Shown: piece by piece, positions 22,872-33,317 of the stretch
Numbering within the stretch: the first letter of the stretch is position 1
Layout of the letters: the number at the start of each line of letters is the position of its first letter
Assembly (NCBI GenBank): GCA_021432635.1
Contig: MU270022.1
Location: 1,426,001-1,490,000, forward strand
Direction: 5' to 3'
DNA length: 64,000 nt
Source: Thozetella sp. PMI_491
Lineage: Eukaryota > Ascomycota > Sordariomycetes > Chaetosphaeriales > Chaetosphaeriaceae
The notes under the pieces: model-generated
What the model saw: the letters and a program-made list of their open reading frames with translations, nothing else
The model's database searches: none
Told to the model about the DNA's origin: nothing
Translations under genes and position numbers: made by a program

Positions 22872-23787
22872 ATGTCTTTCAAAATGCTCAAACTAGCGCC
22901 TCTACTGCTCCTGGCCGGTTTGAGCTTTGCGTATCCTGGAGCAAGGAACTGCCCGGTCGAGGATGTCTCGATCCTCGCTAACGAAGGGAATCCAATTGGG
23001 CGGGAGAAGGCCTACGAGGGGAGCAAGTCAATCCGTGTCTGCAAAATCGCAACGAGGGACAACTAACAGGTTCCAGTCAACTTCTATATTGCTGAGCCTA
23101 GCGGCAAAAAACATGATTCCGCTATCCTCCTCCTAACCGATGTACTTGGCCTCCAGTACAACCTGAACAAATTGTACGTCACTCTGTTAGAAGTGAAATG
23201 AAGAGAGAGAATGTTGAACTGGTTTTAGGATCATCGATAGCTTTTCCCGTGCCGGCTACCTTACCGTTGCTCCAGACATGTTCAACGGCACACCCGCACC
23301 GGCCGACCATGATGACCCGGCGTTGAATTTCACTCTATTTGACTTCATCAATGCGCACGGACCCGATGTCACCGATCCCATCGTGGCCAAAGGCGTCACA
23401 TTCCTCCAGAAGGAATTTGGTGCCAAGAAGATTGCCACTGTCGGCTACTGCTTCGGCGGTCGCTACGCCTTCCGCTTTGCGGCGCCTGGGAAGGGGTCCA
23501 GCACTGTCTACGCCGCCCATCCGACCTTGCTAATGGACGACGAAATCGCCGCGAATATTGCACCTGCGAGCATCGCGGCACCTGACCGTGACTTCCTCAC
23601 CAGCCCCCAGCGGTACGAGGCTATCCAAGCGGGCATCAACAAGACAAACGTCCCTTACGAGCTCGCCATGTATGGCGGTACCTTCCACGGGTTCGGTGTT
23701 CATCCCAACACCTCCGACCCCAAACAGGTGTACGGCAAGCAGGCAGCCTTCTTTCAGGCGGTTTCCTGGTTGGACAACTGGGCTTAG
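22872..23787 (+). CDS. Secreted dienelactone hydrolase family protein
   Basis: Alpha/beta-hydrolase of the dienelactone hydrolase (DLH) family, 268 residues from exons 22872-23022, 23077-23173 and 23229-23787; a start at 22884 would give 264. A signal peptide ('LKLAPLLLLAGLSFA') suggests secretion, unlike the classical cytosolic enzyme. The nucleophile elbow 'GYCFGG' has the Cys usual for DLH; 'AAPDRDFLTSP' offers the acid residue and 'GGTFHGFG' the His, so the triad looks complete. The first intron seems to be of GC-AG type: 23023-23076 begins GCAAGT, has CTAAC 12 bases before CAG, and joins an in-frame 'EGINFYIAEPSG'. No GT donor nearby gives a reading frame and a normal intron length. The substrate is unknown; hydrolysis of small esters or lactones is likely. 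Confidence 0.8.
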
Positions 23788-24406
23788 TAGTTCTCGAGAA
23801 TGTAATGCCGTGTATTTGTCTCCCACAGTTACAGTTAGACGCCTTTTTGGGGAAGAGAGAGGGAGAGGGAGAGCCTAGCCTGACGCTGGTCCGGTCCGGC
23901 CCAGCATTCGCAAATGCTTAAAGGGAAAGTTGTTCTTACATCAAGGTCATTTTGGCCGCTATCATTCGCTGTATTGTTCGCACCGTTCCGTCTCAACAGA
24001 TTGAAGTAAATAAACCATATCATTTTCTCATCGTGGGCCCCCGGAATTTGGCCCTCTGTTTACGACACCAAGTAGCGGGATTGTGAGAGTTTAAGACATT
24101 GTAGACAGCAGCTATATAATCAATTGAGTCTCGTTAGTCTAATTGCCATCTCTACTGTGTAGGGCGCGTATGTGGAGCCGGGATGCCTTCAACGGGAGAG
24201 ACGGGAGCGATGGCATTAATCTTTCTAGGCTTATATATCTAAGTCATTGCGATTAGGAATGCTAGCCATCCATGGTAATTTATCTATCATGTTTGCTTCT
24301 GCTCTGTGAGATCTCTGTTTCATAGCGTGGTTACCACCCTGAGCTCAGATATATGAGATAGATCCTGCCGCTCCGACAAATGTATCCCGCCTCAGCAGGG
24401 TTGTAT
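23788..24406. other. Convergent spacer
   Basis: About 620 bases between the stop codons of two convergent genes. It is AT-rich with a GA-rich tract near 23855-23875. No gene is seen. Confidence 0.5.
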
Positions 24407-25396
24407 TCATACCGCTGGCCTGGCAAAACTGTCGAAAAACTGCTGGATAATGCTGCTCGCCTCGATATGAGTCGGGAGGCCACCGGCCGCTATCTGGGAA
24501 AAATTGGGTGCCTCCGAGGGCCACTGGTGTTTCATATCGGTCACCTTGTAATGCTGCAGAGCGCCCTGTTGGCCCTGGCATGTCCAGGTGAGGTGGTGGA
24601 CATCGCCGTCAAAACTGACGTCATCGGTGGGCGGCTCATCACAGGCGTTCCTCTCTGCCCAATAGTCCAACCAGGTCGAGATGGGAGGCTCGCGTCCGCC
24701 CTCTCCCTGCCCGCCCTCGTAGGGCACAGAGGTATCGGCGCCACCGTGGAACTCTAGCATTGGGAGCGGGCTCCGTGCGGGTGTGCAGCTCGTCCCGTCG
24801 GCGTCGGTGTAGAAGGAGCCCGAGGCGGGGGCGAAAGCCGCAAACTCTCCGCCGACGGTGTCGTTGCAGGCGAGCGTGCCGACAAAGCCGCCGCCATTAG
24901 ACATACCTGTAGCGTAGATACGAGCGCTGTCGATGCAGTATCGCGTTCGCACATCGGCGAGCAGGTCATGGACGAACTGCAGGTCCTCGGCGACGGTAGC
25001 GGTGGAATAGTTCGCACCGGCCCAGGCACCGTTCCTTCCGTCAGGATAGACCATGATCTTGTTGCCAGTGTACTGCGTCTCATCTAGCCTGGTGTCGAGT
25101 TCAAAGAAGAGACCGATGCTATCCGAGCCGTGGAAGCCGACGATGAGGGGATACTGCGTTGATTTGGAGTAGTTGTCTGGGGCGTGCACCGAATATGTCC
25201 TGGTTATGCCACCACTTTGAACGTCATAGTAGATGGGTAGGCCGGTAATCAGATGACTCTGTCCGCATCCCGACGTGTCGCCGTCTGTGTAGACGGCCGG
25301 GGATGCAGTCGAGCTGACATCACGGAGCAGAGCAGTGGCCGCTGCTCCCGTGCTCAGCAACACCATTGATAGATGGACGCTCGACAAAATGCCCAT
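24407..25396 (-). CDS. Feruloyl esterase, type D-like (CE1 / LpqC family)
   Basis: Secreted esterase of 329 residues, single exon. It should release ferulic and related hydroxycinnamic acids from arabinoxylan or pectin; the fold is shared with polyhydroxybutyrate depolymerases. Signal peptide about residues 1-22. Oxyanion block 'LIVGFHGSDS'; nucleophile in 'YATGMSNGGGF'; Asp in 'FHGGADTSVPY'; His in 'KVTDMKHQWPS'. 'SARIYATGMSNGG' and 'CNDTVGGEFAAFAPASG' are typical of fungal FaeD-like enzymes. No carbohydrate-binding module is attached. Length and start are normal. It is one of several secreted plant-wall functions in the window. Confidence 0.85.
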   Translation of the reverse strand: MGILSSVHLSMVLLSTGAAATALLRDVSSTASPAVYTDGDTSGCGQSHLITGLPIYYDVQSGGITRTYSVHAPDNYSKSTQYPLIVGFHGSDSIGLFFELDTRLDETQYTGNKIMVYPDGRNGAWAGANYSTATVAEDLQFVHDLLADVRTRYCIDSARIYATGMSNGGGFVGTLACNDTVGGEFAAFAPASGSFYTDADGTSCTPARSPLPMLEFHGGADTSVPYEGGQGEGGREPPISTWLDYWAERNACDEPPTDDVSFDGDVHHLTWTCQGQQGALQHYKVTDMKHQWPSEAPNFSQIAAGGLPTHIEASSIIQQFFDSFARPAV

Positions 25397-25984
25397 TTTA
25401 CCTTTTTTGAAACGACAGCACCTGGAGAAGGCTGTTCGCTAAGGGAAACCATTTGGTTGCATATCCCGCCGGCTCTTGGAAGAAGCGCTAAGAGGAAGAA
25501 AAGTGGTGGTGGCAACTCTTGACCCCCCAGACCCAGACCGAGGGGTGTGAAGGGCCGAGAGGCGTGTTTAGCGAAATAACACGCCCTGCAAGAAGCCAAT
25601 CAAAGACTGCGAGTATGACCTTCCAAGTCGGATCTTTCAGGTAGGTAGTATTCCAAGAATCACGTGCAACTAGCCAGGGCAGTCGATAATGGGGGAATTG
25701 CTCACCTATGCAGTAAACACTGCTTACTCGTGGTTACAGCCGAAGACAATTACGGCGGAATGACAAATGTGCCTATTCAAAGGAATCATAGGGATGGCGT
25801 TGCCGGAGTAGCAGCCCAAATTACCGTACCCTACAAAGTACATTATTCCAGCGTCGTCTTTCTCAAGGTACCCTCCAAATTGCATTGGGCGCGTTGATGC
25901 TCTAGTCGGCTGTGCCATGCTTTCCTTATTGCTGCCTTCTTCTAGCTTTTCCTTCGGCCCCCACAGCGGCCAACTCGCAGAGGG

Positions 25985-26182
25985 ATGACCGCTTATTTCC
26001 GCTTCTCAGCCGTGTCATCCGAACAGCCCAAATGGCACTTCGCGACATTTCCCCTAAAAGGTTCGGAGTTAGAGTATATCCTCACTCTTGACGGTTTATC
26101 TCCACAGGAGGTGATAATCCGAGTAAACGCCGTGCACTTGAGTGACTCAGAACTGCCGCGTGATTATGTTTCGGTTGTTATT

Positions 26183-26184
<2 letters not shown>
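25985..26184 (+). pseudogene. Possible N-terminal fragment of an MDR oxidoreductase
   Basis: A frame of about 65 codons before the poly-T/poly-G tract includes 'LSPQEVIIRVNAVHLSDSELPRDYV', which resembles the start of medium-chain (zinc-ADH/quinone-reductase-like) dehydrogenases, where 'GEVLIRVxAVSLNxRD' is usual. The Rossmann fold is absent. The piece ends at the gap, so it may be a relic or the visible end of a gene mostly inside the gap. The likeness rests on one short block. Confidence 0.25.
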
Positions 26185-26215
<31 letters not shown>

Positions 26216-26363
26216 GGGGGGGNNNNNNNNNNNNNNNNNNNNNNNNNNNNNNNNNNNNNNNNNNNNNNNNNNNNNNNNNNNNNNNNNNNNNNNNNNNNNN
26301 NNNNNNNNNNNNNNNNNNNNNNNNNNNNNNNNNNNNNNNNNNGGGGGGGGGGGGGGGGGGGGG
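26185..26363. other. Assembly gap flanked by T and G homopolymers
   Basis: Ten T (26185-26194), 28 G (26195-26222), 120 N (26223-26342) and 21 G (26343-26363). The round number of Ns suggests an estimated or placeholder gap. G runs on both sides show that the assembler stopped inside a long G tract, or that read-end artefacts were built in. Any translation through it is meaningless. Confidence 0.95.
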
Positions 26364-27105
26364 TTTGGTTTTTGATTTCCGCGCTGGCCGCTGAGCGATG
26401 CACTCTGGCTCTGAGGAGTGATCGTATTCTCCCCAAAATTTACCCACTACAATGCCTAGTCAGAATACGGGGACCGCAAGGCCTGTGCACACAAAATTGC
26501 GCCCTCAAGCTCTGTGTGCCAATCTAAACGCCTCAGAAGAGCAAGACTGGGTTGTAGCACGGCATCACACGATATTACTTCGTTCTGCTGGCCCGCCCAA
26601 ATGAGTAATGTGAGGACCAATGCAGTTTGTGGGCCTCCGAGAAGTCGCATCGCTAACCCCGCCTCTGCTTATCCCAGAATAAGCCCCGGGATACCTTAGT
26701 TGTTAGTGTAGAACGGGATCCGGTACCAAGCACGCCCTCCCAGACATCTCAAATCGAGTGCATACCTACCTACGTATGCACCGACAGCCCAAAAGCCCTC
26801 ATGCTAGAGATGTATTATGCCTGTGCCACAATAATCAGGTAAATCAGATTTGGTGCAACATGTACGGCGCGGTACTGCATACATCGATGACACATCCCCT
26901 GTTTCCCAAGCAAGCATCCTAAGGTGCCAGTGGCACGCTCCTCCGACGACTGTTGTGCTCCTTGCGCTGTCTGTACTTAAAGACGCATGCACCGCCTATT
27001 GCGCTTCAACTGGACGTAGACCTAGAGACTTTACTTTTATTCATCATCGCTTCAACCCTCTGCCGCGAGACTATCAGCATCTCCGTGCCTGAAAACACTT
27101 GCAAA

Positions 27106-27946
27106 ATGGCATCCGACAAGACGATCGTCCTTATCACAGGTAGATCTCCCACAGCCTTTGCTTTGTCCTCTTGAAACCCAGAAATATAGCCAAACTGACT
27201 GTGCAGGTTCCAACAGCGGGATCGGTCTGGAGACAGTAGTCGCTCTTGCCCAAGCCTCGGATAACTACCATGTCTTGCTTTGCGCCCGCTCTTTGGAGAA
27301 AGGACGTGATGCGCTGCGTGATATCCAGTCCATGTATGGCGACTCGCTGAAGGGTGCCATTTCTATCCTGCAACTCGATTTGACAAGCCGCGAATCCATC
27401 CATGCTGCTAAGGATGAGGTTGAAAAGACGTACGGCAAACTAGACGTGCTCGTCAACAATGCTGCGGTCATTTTGAGCCCATCTATGGACCTTCTCGAGC
27501 GTCTCCGCCTAACGTTCGAAACCAATCTCTTTGGTCCCTACTACCTGACACAGCTGCTCGAGCCGCTCCTCAAGAAGTCCGCCACCCCGCTCGTTGTCAA
27601 CGTTTCATCAGATCTAGGTTCCATCACGCTGAAGCTCGATCCGAAGACCTCGAACGCGTCGACCCCGGGGGAGCCGTACCGAGCCAGCAAGGCCGCATTG
27701 AACATGATATCGGCATGCCAGAGATACTCATATAAGGAATGGGGATGCAGGGTCTGCTCATTCAACCCTGGCTACTGCGTCAGCAACCTTACAGGGCCAA
27801 AAGGCCGGGAGGTGCGGATCGCCACAGGCGCGAAGCCCGCTAGATTTGCGGCAGATGCTCTGACAGATATCGTCCAAGGGAAGCGGGATGCTGATTTCGA
27901 TAAGAATGGGATGATGGATGCGGAGGGCGATCTCAAGCCGTGGTAA
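27106..27946 (+). CDS. Short-chain dehydrogenase/reductase
   Basis: NAD(P)-dependent classical SDR, 257 residues from exons 27106-27139 and 27207-27946. The cofactor motif 'ITGSNSGIG' (residues 10-18) is split by the intron after its first Gly codon base. 'LDVLVNNAAV' is the NNAG-type motif, and the catalytic pair is Tyr169 and Lys173 in 'YRASKAALN'. 'CSFNPGYCVSNLTG' is the usual PG motif after the active site. The protein resembles fungal carbonyl-reductase-like SDRs of about 250 residues. No signal peptide, so it is probably cytosolic. Substrate unknown. The next complete gene is the beta-lactamase-like hydrolase, 1.5 kb downstream on the same strand. Confidence 0.88.
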
Positions 27947-28062
27947 GGATGAAGGTCAAGCGCTGCAGGTCATCTATACAAGCGAGGAAAAAATGTTCTC
28001 AGTCAACAGCAGTTCAGATGAATCAATGTATTTGACATTGCCTTACTCAGCTTACCAAGTTC

Positions 28063-28395
28063 ATGAATCATCTGGTACGATATCAGGCGGGCTGCGTCCT
28101 AGCCTCAGGTGCTATTGTGTGTACATCTACGACTACTGTGTATTTCGCGGAATCTACATACACCACAACCGTTACGTCTTTCACTAGCACCAACTCCATA
28201 ACATCAACTTTTACCCAAACCGACTTCGCCTCTACGACATCGGTCGTCGTAATCACGACCCTCTCAGGCGCATACTGTGATGTGGCACATGTCCGAGCCG
28301 CAGAAGAGCCACCGGTGTATGCTGCTGACAACCCGGTCAAGGTCAAGACATTCAAAACACCAATTATGCCGCGTGTTGCAGGATTTGTTACATAA
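28063..28395 (+). pseudogene. Ser/Thr-rich secreted-protein fragment
   Basis: A frame of 110 codons with a run rich in Thr and Ser ('TYTTTVTSFTSTNSITSTF') and Cys-flanked ends. In another frame just downstream, 'PDCAYYSTDPTETACN' looks like a continuation, as if an intron or decay separates the two. Fungal secreted proteins often have such Thr-rich linkers. There is no signal peptide at the start and no catalytic domain, so it may be a relic or an exon of a gene I could not assemble. Confidence 0.3.
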
Positions 28396-29332
28396 CTCCT
28401 GACTGCGCCTACTACTCCACAGATCCGACAGAGACAGCGTGTAACATGTATGTCAACACATGTAAAACACTGTTGTGCATATCATCCTCGTGCCCAAAAG
28501 GTGCTAACGGTTGACAGGGAGGTCGATTGAGCACAATGGTATACTCCGGGGCAGCGGGCCATGCGTGAATGGTATCCAGAAGTAACATGAGATGGCCCTG
28601 TATCGTTGCATGCTGAAGAACGCGTTCAGGGATAGGCGCTGCTTCGATTCTTGGGGCTAATTCTGCTACTGAGTACGCCATGCCATCATACCTTGAAGCT
28701 CTCCGTACGCAGCCCACATTGGCCTGCGGAGAGACCGCATAGATCTGCCTGGGGTCAGAAATCGCACAAAGCTGTTACATCTCTTGTATTGGAGGCATAT
28801 TCAAGTTGCTTGGATGCACGCGACCGTGATAGCCACCAGCACGGAAGCACTCGTCCTCGATGCCATGGGTATCAATGATTCATGGTGTGGCACTATTTAG
28901 ATGTATAGTAGCTAGTCAAGACACCCTCTTGTGGTCGTAATATCTCACAAAAATCTATGGAAGGTGTCCTAGCAGACTAACTTTTGTACACCCATGGGCG
29001 TGAAGAACGTCTACGTGAGATGCTCATGTAGTTGGATGTTATAACGACAGTATTCCGAGAGATTGGTCGAACGAATGCCGAATGCCGTACGGAGTTCAAG
29101 CGCCACAGTGCCTACATTTTCCTCACTGCAGGGATTTTGGGGGCGGGTCGAACAATTGGACCCTGTCAGTAATTAAACGCTCTAGGGGTCATTCTGGAAG
29201 AGGAAGAGCGCCATGCAGCACACCGACATGTCGTTACCCGAAGAGGCGCGGATGGGTTAGTCCATGCGGGCTCTACAACTAGATGCGGAGCAGGCCGATG
29301 CATAATGTAGTATTGGCTACAGTGAAGATCCG

Positions 29333-29338
29333 TATAAA
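29333..29338 (+). promoter_or_regulatory. TATA box
   Basis: TATAAA, 90 bases before the start codon at 29428, a normal distance for a filamentous fungus. Confidence 0.45.
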
Positions 29339-29427
29339 GTCCTCGGCGCTCCGCTTGACCACAACTTGTTGCCGTTGCTATCGCTTTACACCCTACGCAC
29401 CTTAGGGACCTTAGTCTGCGGCTCGCA

Positions 29428-31194
29428 ATGGCTGAAGCCCAGAAACCCCTCGTTGTGCCCGCAGCTGGCCTACTCGATGAGGAGTTCGACAAGCTCGTTA
29501 ATGATCTGTTGACGAAATGGCACGCTCCCGGCATTGCGATTGCTGTAATTGATGGGGAAAAGACTTGGAACAAGGTACCTGGCAACCAATCCCAAGTAGT
29601 CCGCCGGCGGGTTGTTGCTAGTTTAGGCGCACCATCCACGGTCTAACATTACGTTCAGGGTTACGGGCTGGCAAAGGTCCAATCCAATACTCCAGTCACG
29701 CCACACACTCTCTTCTATGGGTGCAGCACCACAAAGGCTTTCACCAGTGCTGCCGTCGCTCGTCTGATCGAAACAGGAGAGCACAAGAACCCTGCCTTCC
29801 CTGACCGCAAGGTAGACTGGAAGACGCCCATCGCCGACATTCTGCCAGACGACTTCGTTCTCCAAGACGAGTGGGCCACGAACCATCTGACACTGGAGGA
29901 TGCCCTTACCCACCGGTCGGGTATGGGCCGGCACGATCGTGCGTATGGTGGCAAAGATGCCACCGTCAAGGATCTCGTGCGTAGCATGCGACACCTGCCT
30001 TTCAACGAGCCTCCACGGACCAAATTCCAATATTGCAATTTGATGTACATCACTGCATCCCACGCGGTGCAGACCCTGACCGGGAGGGGCTTGGGTGACG
30101 TACTGAAGGACTGGATCTGGGACCCGCTCGAGATGAACGAAACTTTCTTCGACATTGACGACGCCCGGGCAGCTGGGGTTGAGGTAGCTACGGGGCATTA
30201 CTGGCATCCGGATGAAAAGGTCTTCAAGGAGGTCCCGTACATGTCGATGAAGGAAGTGAGCGGCGCGGGTGCTGTGATTTCGAGCGTTTCTGACTATGCC
30301 AAGTGGTTACGGGGACTCTTGGACGAGCACGACTTCCTACCCAAAGCCGTGCATGACACGATCAAAGAGCCTAGGATATTCGAGTCGAGTGACCCTGGAA
30401 AGTTCGACGCGCCATGGGCCTACGCCCTTGGATGGTCGACGACGACGTACAAGGGACATCGGATTTGGAAGTAAGTGTCTGGCCTTTTATCTCTATCGCT
30501 GATGCTAACTTTCCGGAGCCACCCAGGGGGTTCTGACGGTTTCGGTGCCATGGTTACCTTTATACCCGCCCTCAAATTCGGCGTGGTGACAATGAGCAAC
30601 ATTAACCTCTACGGTAATATCGTCGGTGAAGCATTGACCTACAAGTTGATAGACGACAAGATTGGCCTGGCCGAAGAAAAGCGCGCCGACTGGCAAGGAT
30701 GGTAAGGATTGTAGACCCGTAAATCACAGACAGTTCATCGAGGAAGCTAACTAGGGGGCAGGTGGCAAGAGATGCTCGTAAAACAGGACGAGGTCTTCGA
30801 AAAGGCAGAGGAGACTATCTTCCCTAACCTCCCCCAAAAAGCAACCGAGCCGGCACTGGACGTCGAGAGCTACACGGGAACGTACTTTCACCCCGGGTGG
30901 CGGAACATCATCATCTCGACAGATGGGCCCAACGCTGGGCGCCGGCCTAAGGCCAAGCTCATCGCCGACCGAGACGACGCCACGTGGCGGATCACAGGCG
31001 AACTGGAGCACGTCACAGGTGAGTTTTGGGTCATGTATAGTTACTTCAAGACCCTTCCCGTGTCACCGATGGACTACTCTCCCGTTGAGTTCAAGATCGG
31101 GTCAGATGGCAAGGTGTCCGGGCTTGCACTTGAATTTGGAGGTGAGCCCATGGGTCAGGGCGAAGGCGTCTTCACTTTCAAGAAGATAGCGTAA
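29428..31194 (+). CDS. Serine beta-lactamase-like hydrolase
   Basis: Member of the class C beta-lactamase / D-aminopeptidase-esterase family, 524 residues from exons 29428-29574, 29659-30470, 30519-30701 and 30762-31194. The active-site SxxK is Ser72-Thr-Thr-Lys75 ('YGCSTTKAF'), and the YxN motif is Tyr174-Cys-Asn176 ('FQYCNLMY'). The third motif is His321-Pro-Gly-Gly, restored by splicing the second intron (48 bases, GCTAAC branch, CGGAG acceptor). The final 130 residues after 'WWQEMLVKQDEVFEKAEE' form a beta-rich domain seen in many fungal members. No signal peptide, so probably intracellular. Fungal relatives include esterases, transesterases in secondary metabolism, and lactam hydrolases; this one's substrate cannot be told. 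It converges on the DUF4360-like gene, 244 bases away. Confidence 0.88.
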
Positions 31195-31438
31195 AACGGC
31201 AGCCGTGGGAAGCTGGGTCTGTCTTTCTGGCAGAGAATCATTTATATTTTTTTGGTAGAAGCGTGTGTTGGTCATCTTGCCGCCTATATTGGAAATTGAG
31301 CTTTCTGCAATGTTTTGTTAATGATGTTTCCATATTCTCTGGAAGACTCGCTCCCCTCCCCTCTTCTTTACTGCCGAAAGTTTGGGCTCAAGGACGTTTG
31401 CAAACACGCCTACAGCATCTCCGTGTGGGACTAGGTCA

Positions 31439-32328
31439 TTAATTGGTTGTGCATTTCTCGAAGTCGTAGCTCACGCCCTGCTGTGTACCGTAGAACTCTG
31501 CCTGGCCGTTGACTGTGCGTTGCTCACTGGCTACTGTGCCCTTAGCGCCCGGTTTCTTTGCGGTCACCGTAAGCTCCGTGCGATATTTGATAGTACCCAC
31601 GCCGCACTCTGGCAGTGCCCATTGCTTGGAGGTCTCTACAACAGGAGAGTTGTCTGTGGCGGCGTATGGGAGATTAGATCGCGGGCCGCTGACCCTGATG
31701 GTATCAACAATCTAGCACATGAGAGCTGGCGTCAGCTATCTCTATTTGAGAAGAAACGAGGGGGGGGAAGGGGAGAAGGGCGGGGAGGGCAGCAAGTCTG
31801 AGAAACTCAGAACAGAGAGCCAGGGATGTCGTCGGAGGGGTATAGTTAAAATAGACACACCTTGTCCGGGCTTCCAGCATCATAGGTAAACTGCCATTCG
31901 GCTTCCACGCCATCTTCGAGGTCATATGTTGCGAGAATTTCAGTTCCGTTCTTGTGCAACTTCAACCGAAAGTCGGCAGTAGGTTTCTCCTTGGCAGCCT
32001 TGTCGTTGAACTCGGAGTATCGCACAGTCGTCTCACACCACACCGACACCACTGGCTCCTCCGGTGTGACACTAGCGCGCATCTGGGGGTACACAAAGTG
32101 CCAGTAGTAAATCTCGGACCCATCGACAGTGTTCGAGCCATAGGTAGGACGAGGAACGTAGGCTTGAGGTGAATTTCCGTAGTTGGGACATCCAGGTCCT
32201 TCCAGCTGGACAATCGAGAATCCCCAATTAAGAGGCAAAATGCGCATAGAGTCTGGAGATATATTAGAGATAGGGTGGGCCACGGCCATATCACTGATGG
32301 CGGCCGCAAGTGCAACATGAAATCTCAT
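31439..32328 (-). CDS. Secreted four-cysteine protein, DUF4360-like
   Basis: Small secreted protein of 246 residues from exons 32328-31861 and 31711-31439; the intron is long for this window (149 bases). After a signal peptide of about 17 residues the mature protein has four Cys, in 'EGPGCPNYG', 'SVWCETTVRY', 'LPECGVGTIKY' and the last residues 'FEKCTTN'. The order (GCP, a central Cys strand, 'RVSGP', CG strand) resembles the fungal/bacterial secreted DUF4360 family, which fits the length, but I judge this from layout only. The second exon is not an ORF of its own with an ATG and reads through in frame to a stop, which supports the splice. Function unknown; a wall-associated or effector-like role is possible. 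Confidence 0.65.
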
Positions 32329-33317
32329 TATTCCTTGGGGGCTCGATGAACAAGGTTAGTTTGTAGTGGCCGGCTTTCTCGTTAGCAGCTTCTATCAGGA
32401 AAGTCAAGATATAGCTATAGAGAAGGAGAGCCAGTCTGAGAACACATATACAAACGTTGTCTTGTTTATATAGCTTGAGGCTAGGCTCGATCACGCAGAA
32501 GAGTATACCTTCATTCGCCAATATGTATTGACTAATCGACTGTGATCACGCACCTAGAACTAAATTGAGGTCAATATAACTATATTTGCACCGCTGAAAG
32601 TACATGACCAAACGAGCCTAGGACCGATAATCGCTTCCCCGCACTATCGTATACTTCACGCCAAACGACTACAGGCGAGCGGTCGCGTTACTCTATGGAT
32701 CTAGAGCCGGGACTTTGCGTATGTGAGGACTAAGTCCTTTTGGTACTCACACATAGGCTCCTTCTGGTTGGATGATATCCGCGCATCATCTCCGTGGCCC
32801 CCTTCCTATTGCAACATGCCTATAAGTCCAAATGATCTTGGCGGGAGGTTGCTTTGGCGAACACCCCTTTAGCCTGATATAAACGAAGCTGACTCCGAGT
32901 TATGACGTCAAACCGCACTGGTATAGCTTTGGGAGTAGTCTTGAGTTGTAAACTCGCTTTCTCGGATCCAAAGGCGAGCTAGTTAAGCTATACTTTAATA
33001 ATCCAAGACCTACTTACCAAACTCCGCTCAATCAAGAGTTCAACACCAGTATCCATATACCAATATAAATCACGAAATATCACTCTATTTACTTAGTCAC
33101 GCACGAGGAAGTAGGACAGACAACGACGGGCCATCATAGCCAGTGATGACCGAGGGCCGTCTCGGTTGCACCCGACACCGTGACTGACAACACAACAGGA
33201 GATCATGCTCCGATTTATCATGATATTTTGCTATTATTATACGCGGATAGCATCTAGTACTTATAATATCATACTAGCAACCCCACCTAATAACCACCCC
33301 CGAAAATAGCACCGTTC
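32329..33317. other. Promoter of the DUF4360-like gene and spacer
   Basis: About 1 kb, AT-rich from 32330 to 33290 with no gene. A TATA box for the DUF4360-like gene lies at 32465-32472. The rest is the 3' flank of the surface protein gene. Confidence 0.5.
32465..32472 (-). promoter_or_regulatory. TATA box
   Basis: TATATAAA on the minus strand, about 137 bases before the start codon of the DUF4360-like gene. Confidence 0.45.

Larger units (their letters stand above)
25397..27105. other. Intergenic region broken by a sequence gap
   Basis: 1.7 kb between divergent genes (feruloyl esterase and SDR). It contains an assembly gap at 26223-26342 and a possible enzyme fragment just before it. The 100-200 bases nearest each gene are presumably their promoters. 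A whole gene could be hidden by the gap if it is much longer in reality than the 120 Ns shown. Confidence 0.5.
27947..29427. other. Intergenic region with a Ser/Thr-rich fragment
   Basis: About 1.5 kb. It holds the 3' end of the SDR gene, a Ser/Thr-rich coding fragment at 28063-28395, and the promoter of the next gene. No complete gene is supported. Confidence 0.45.
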
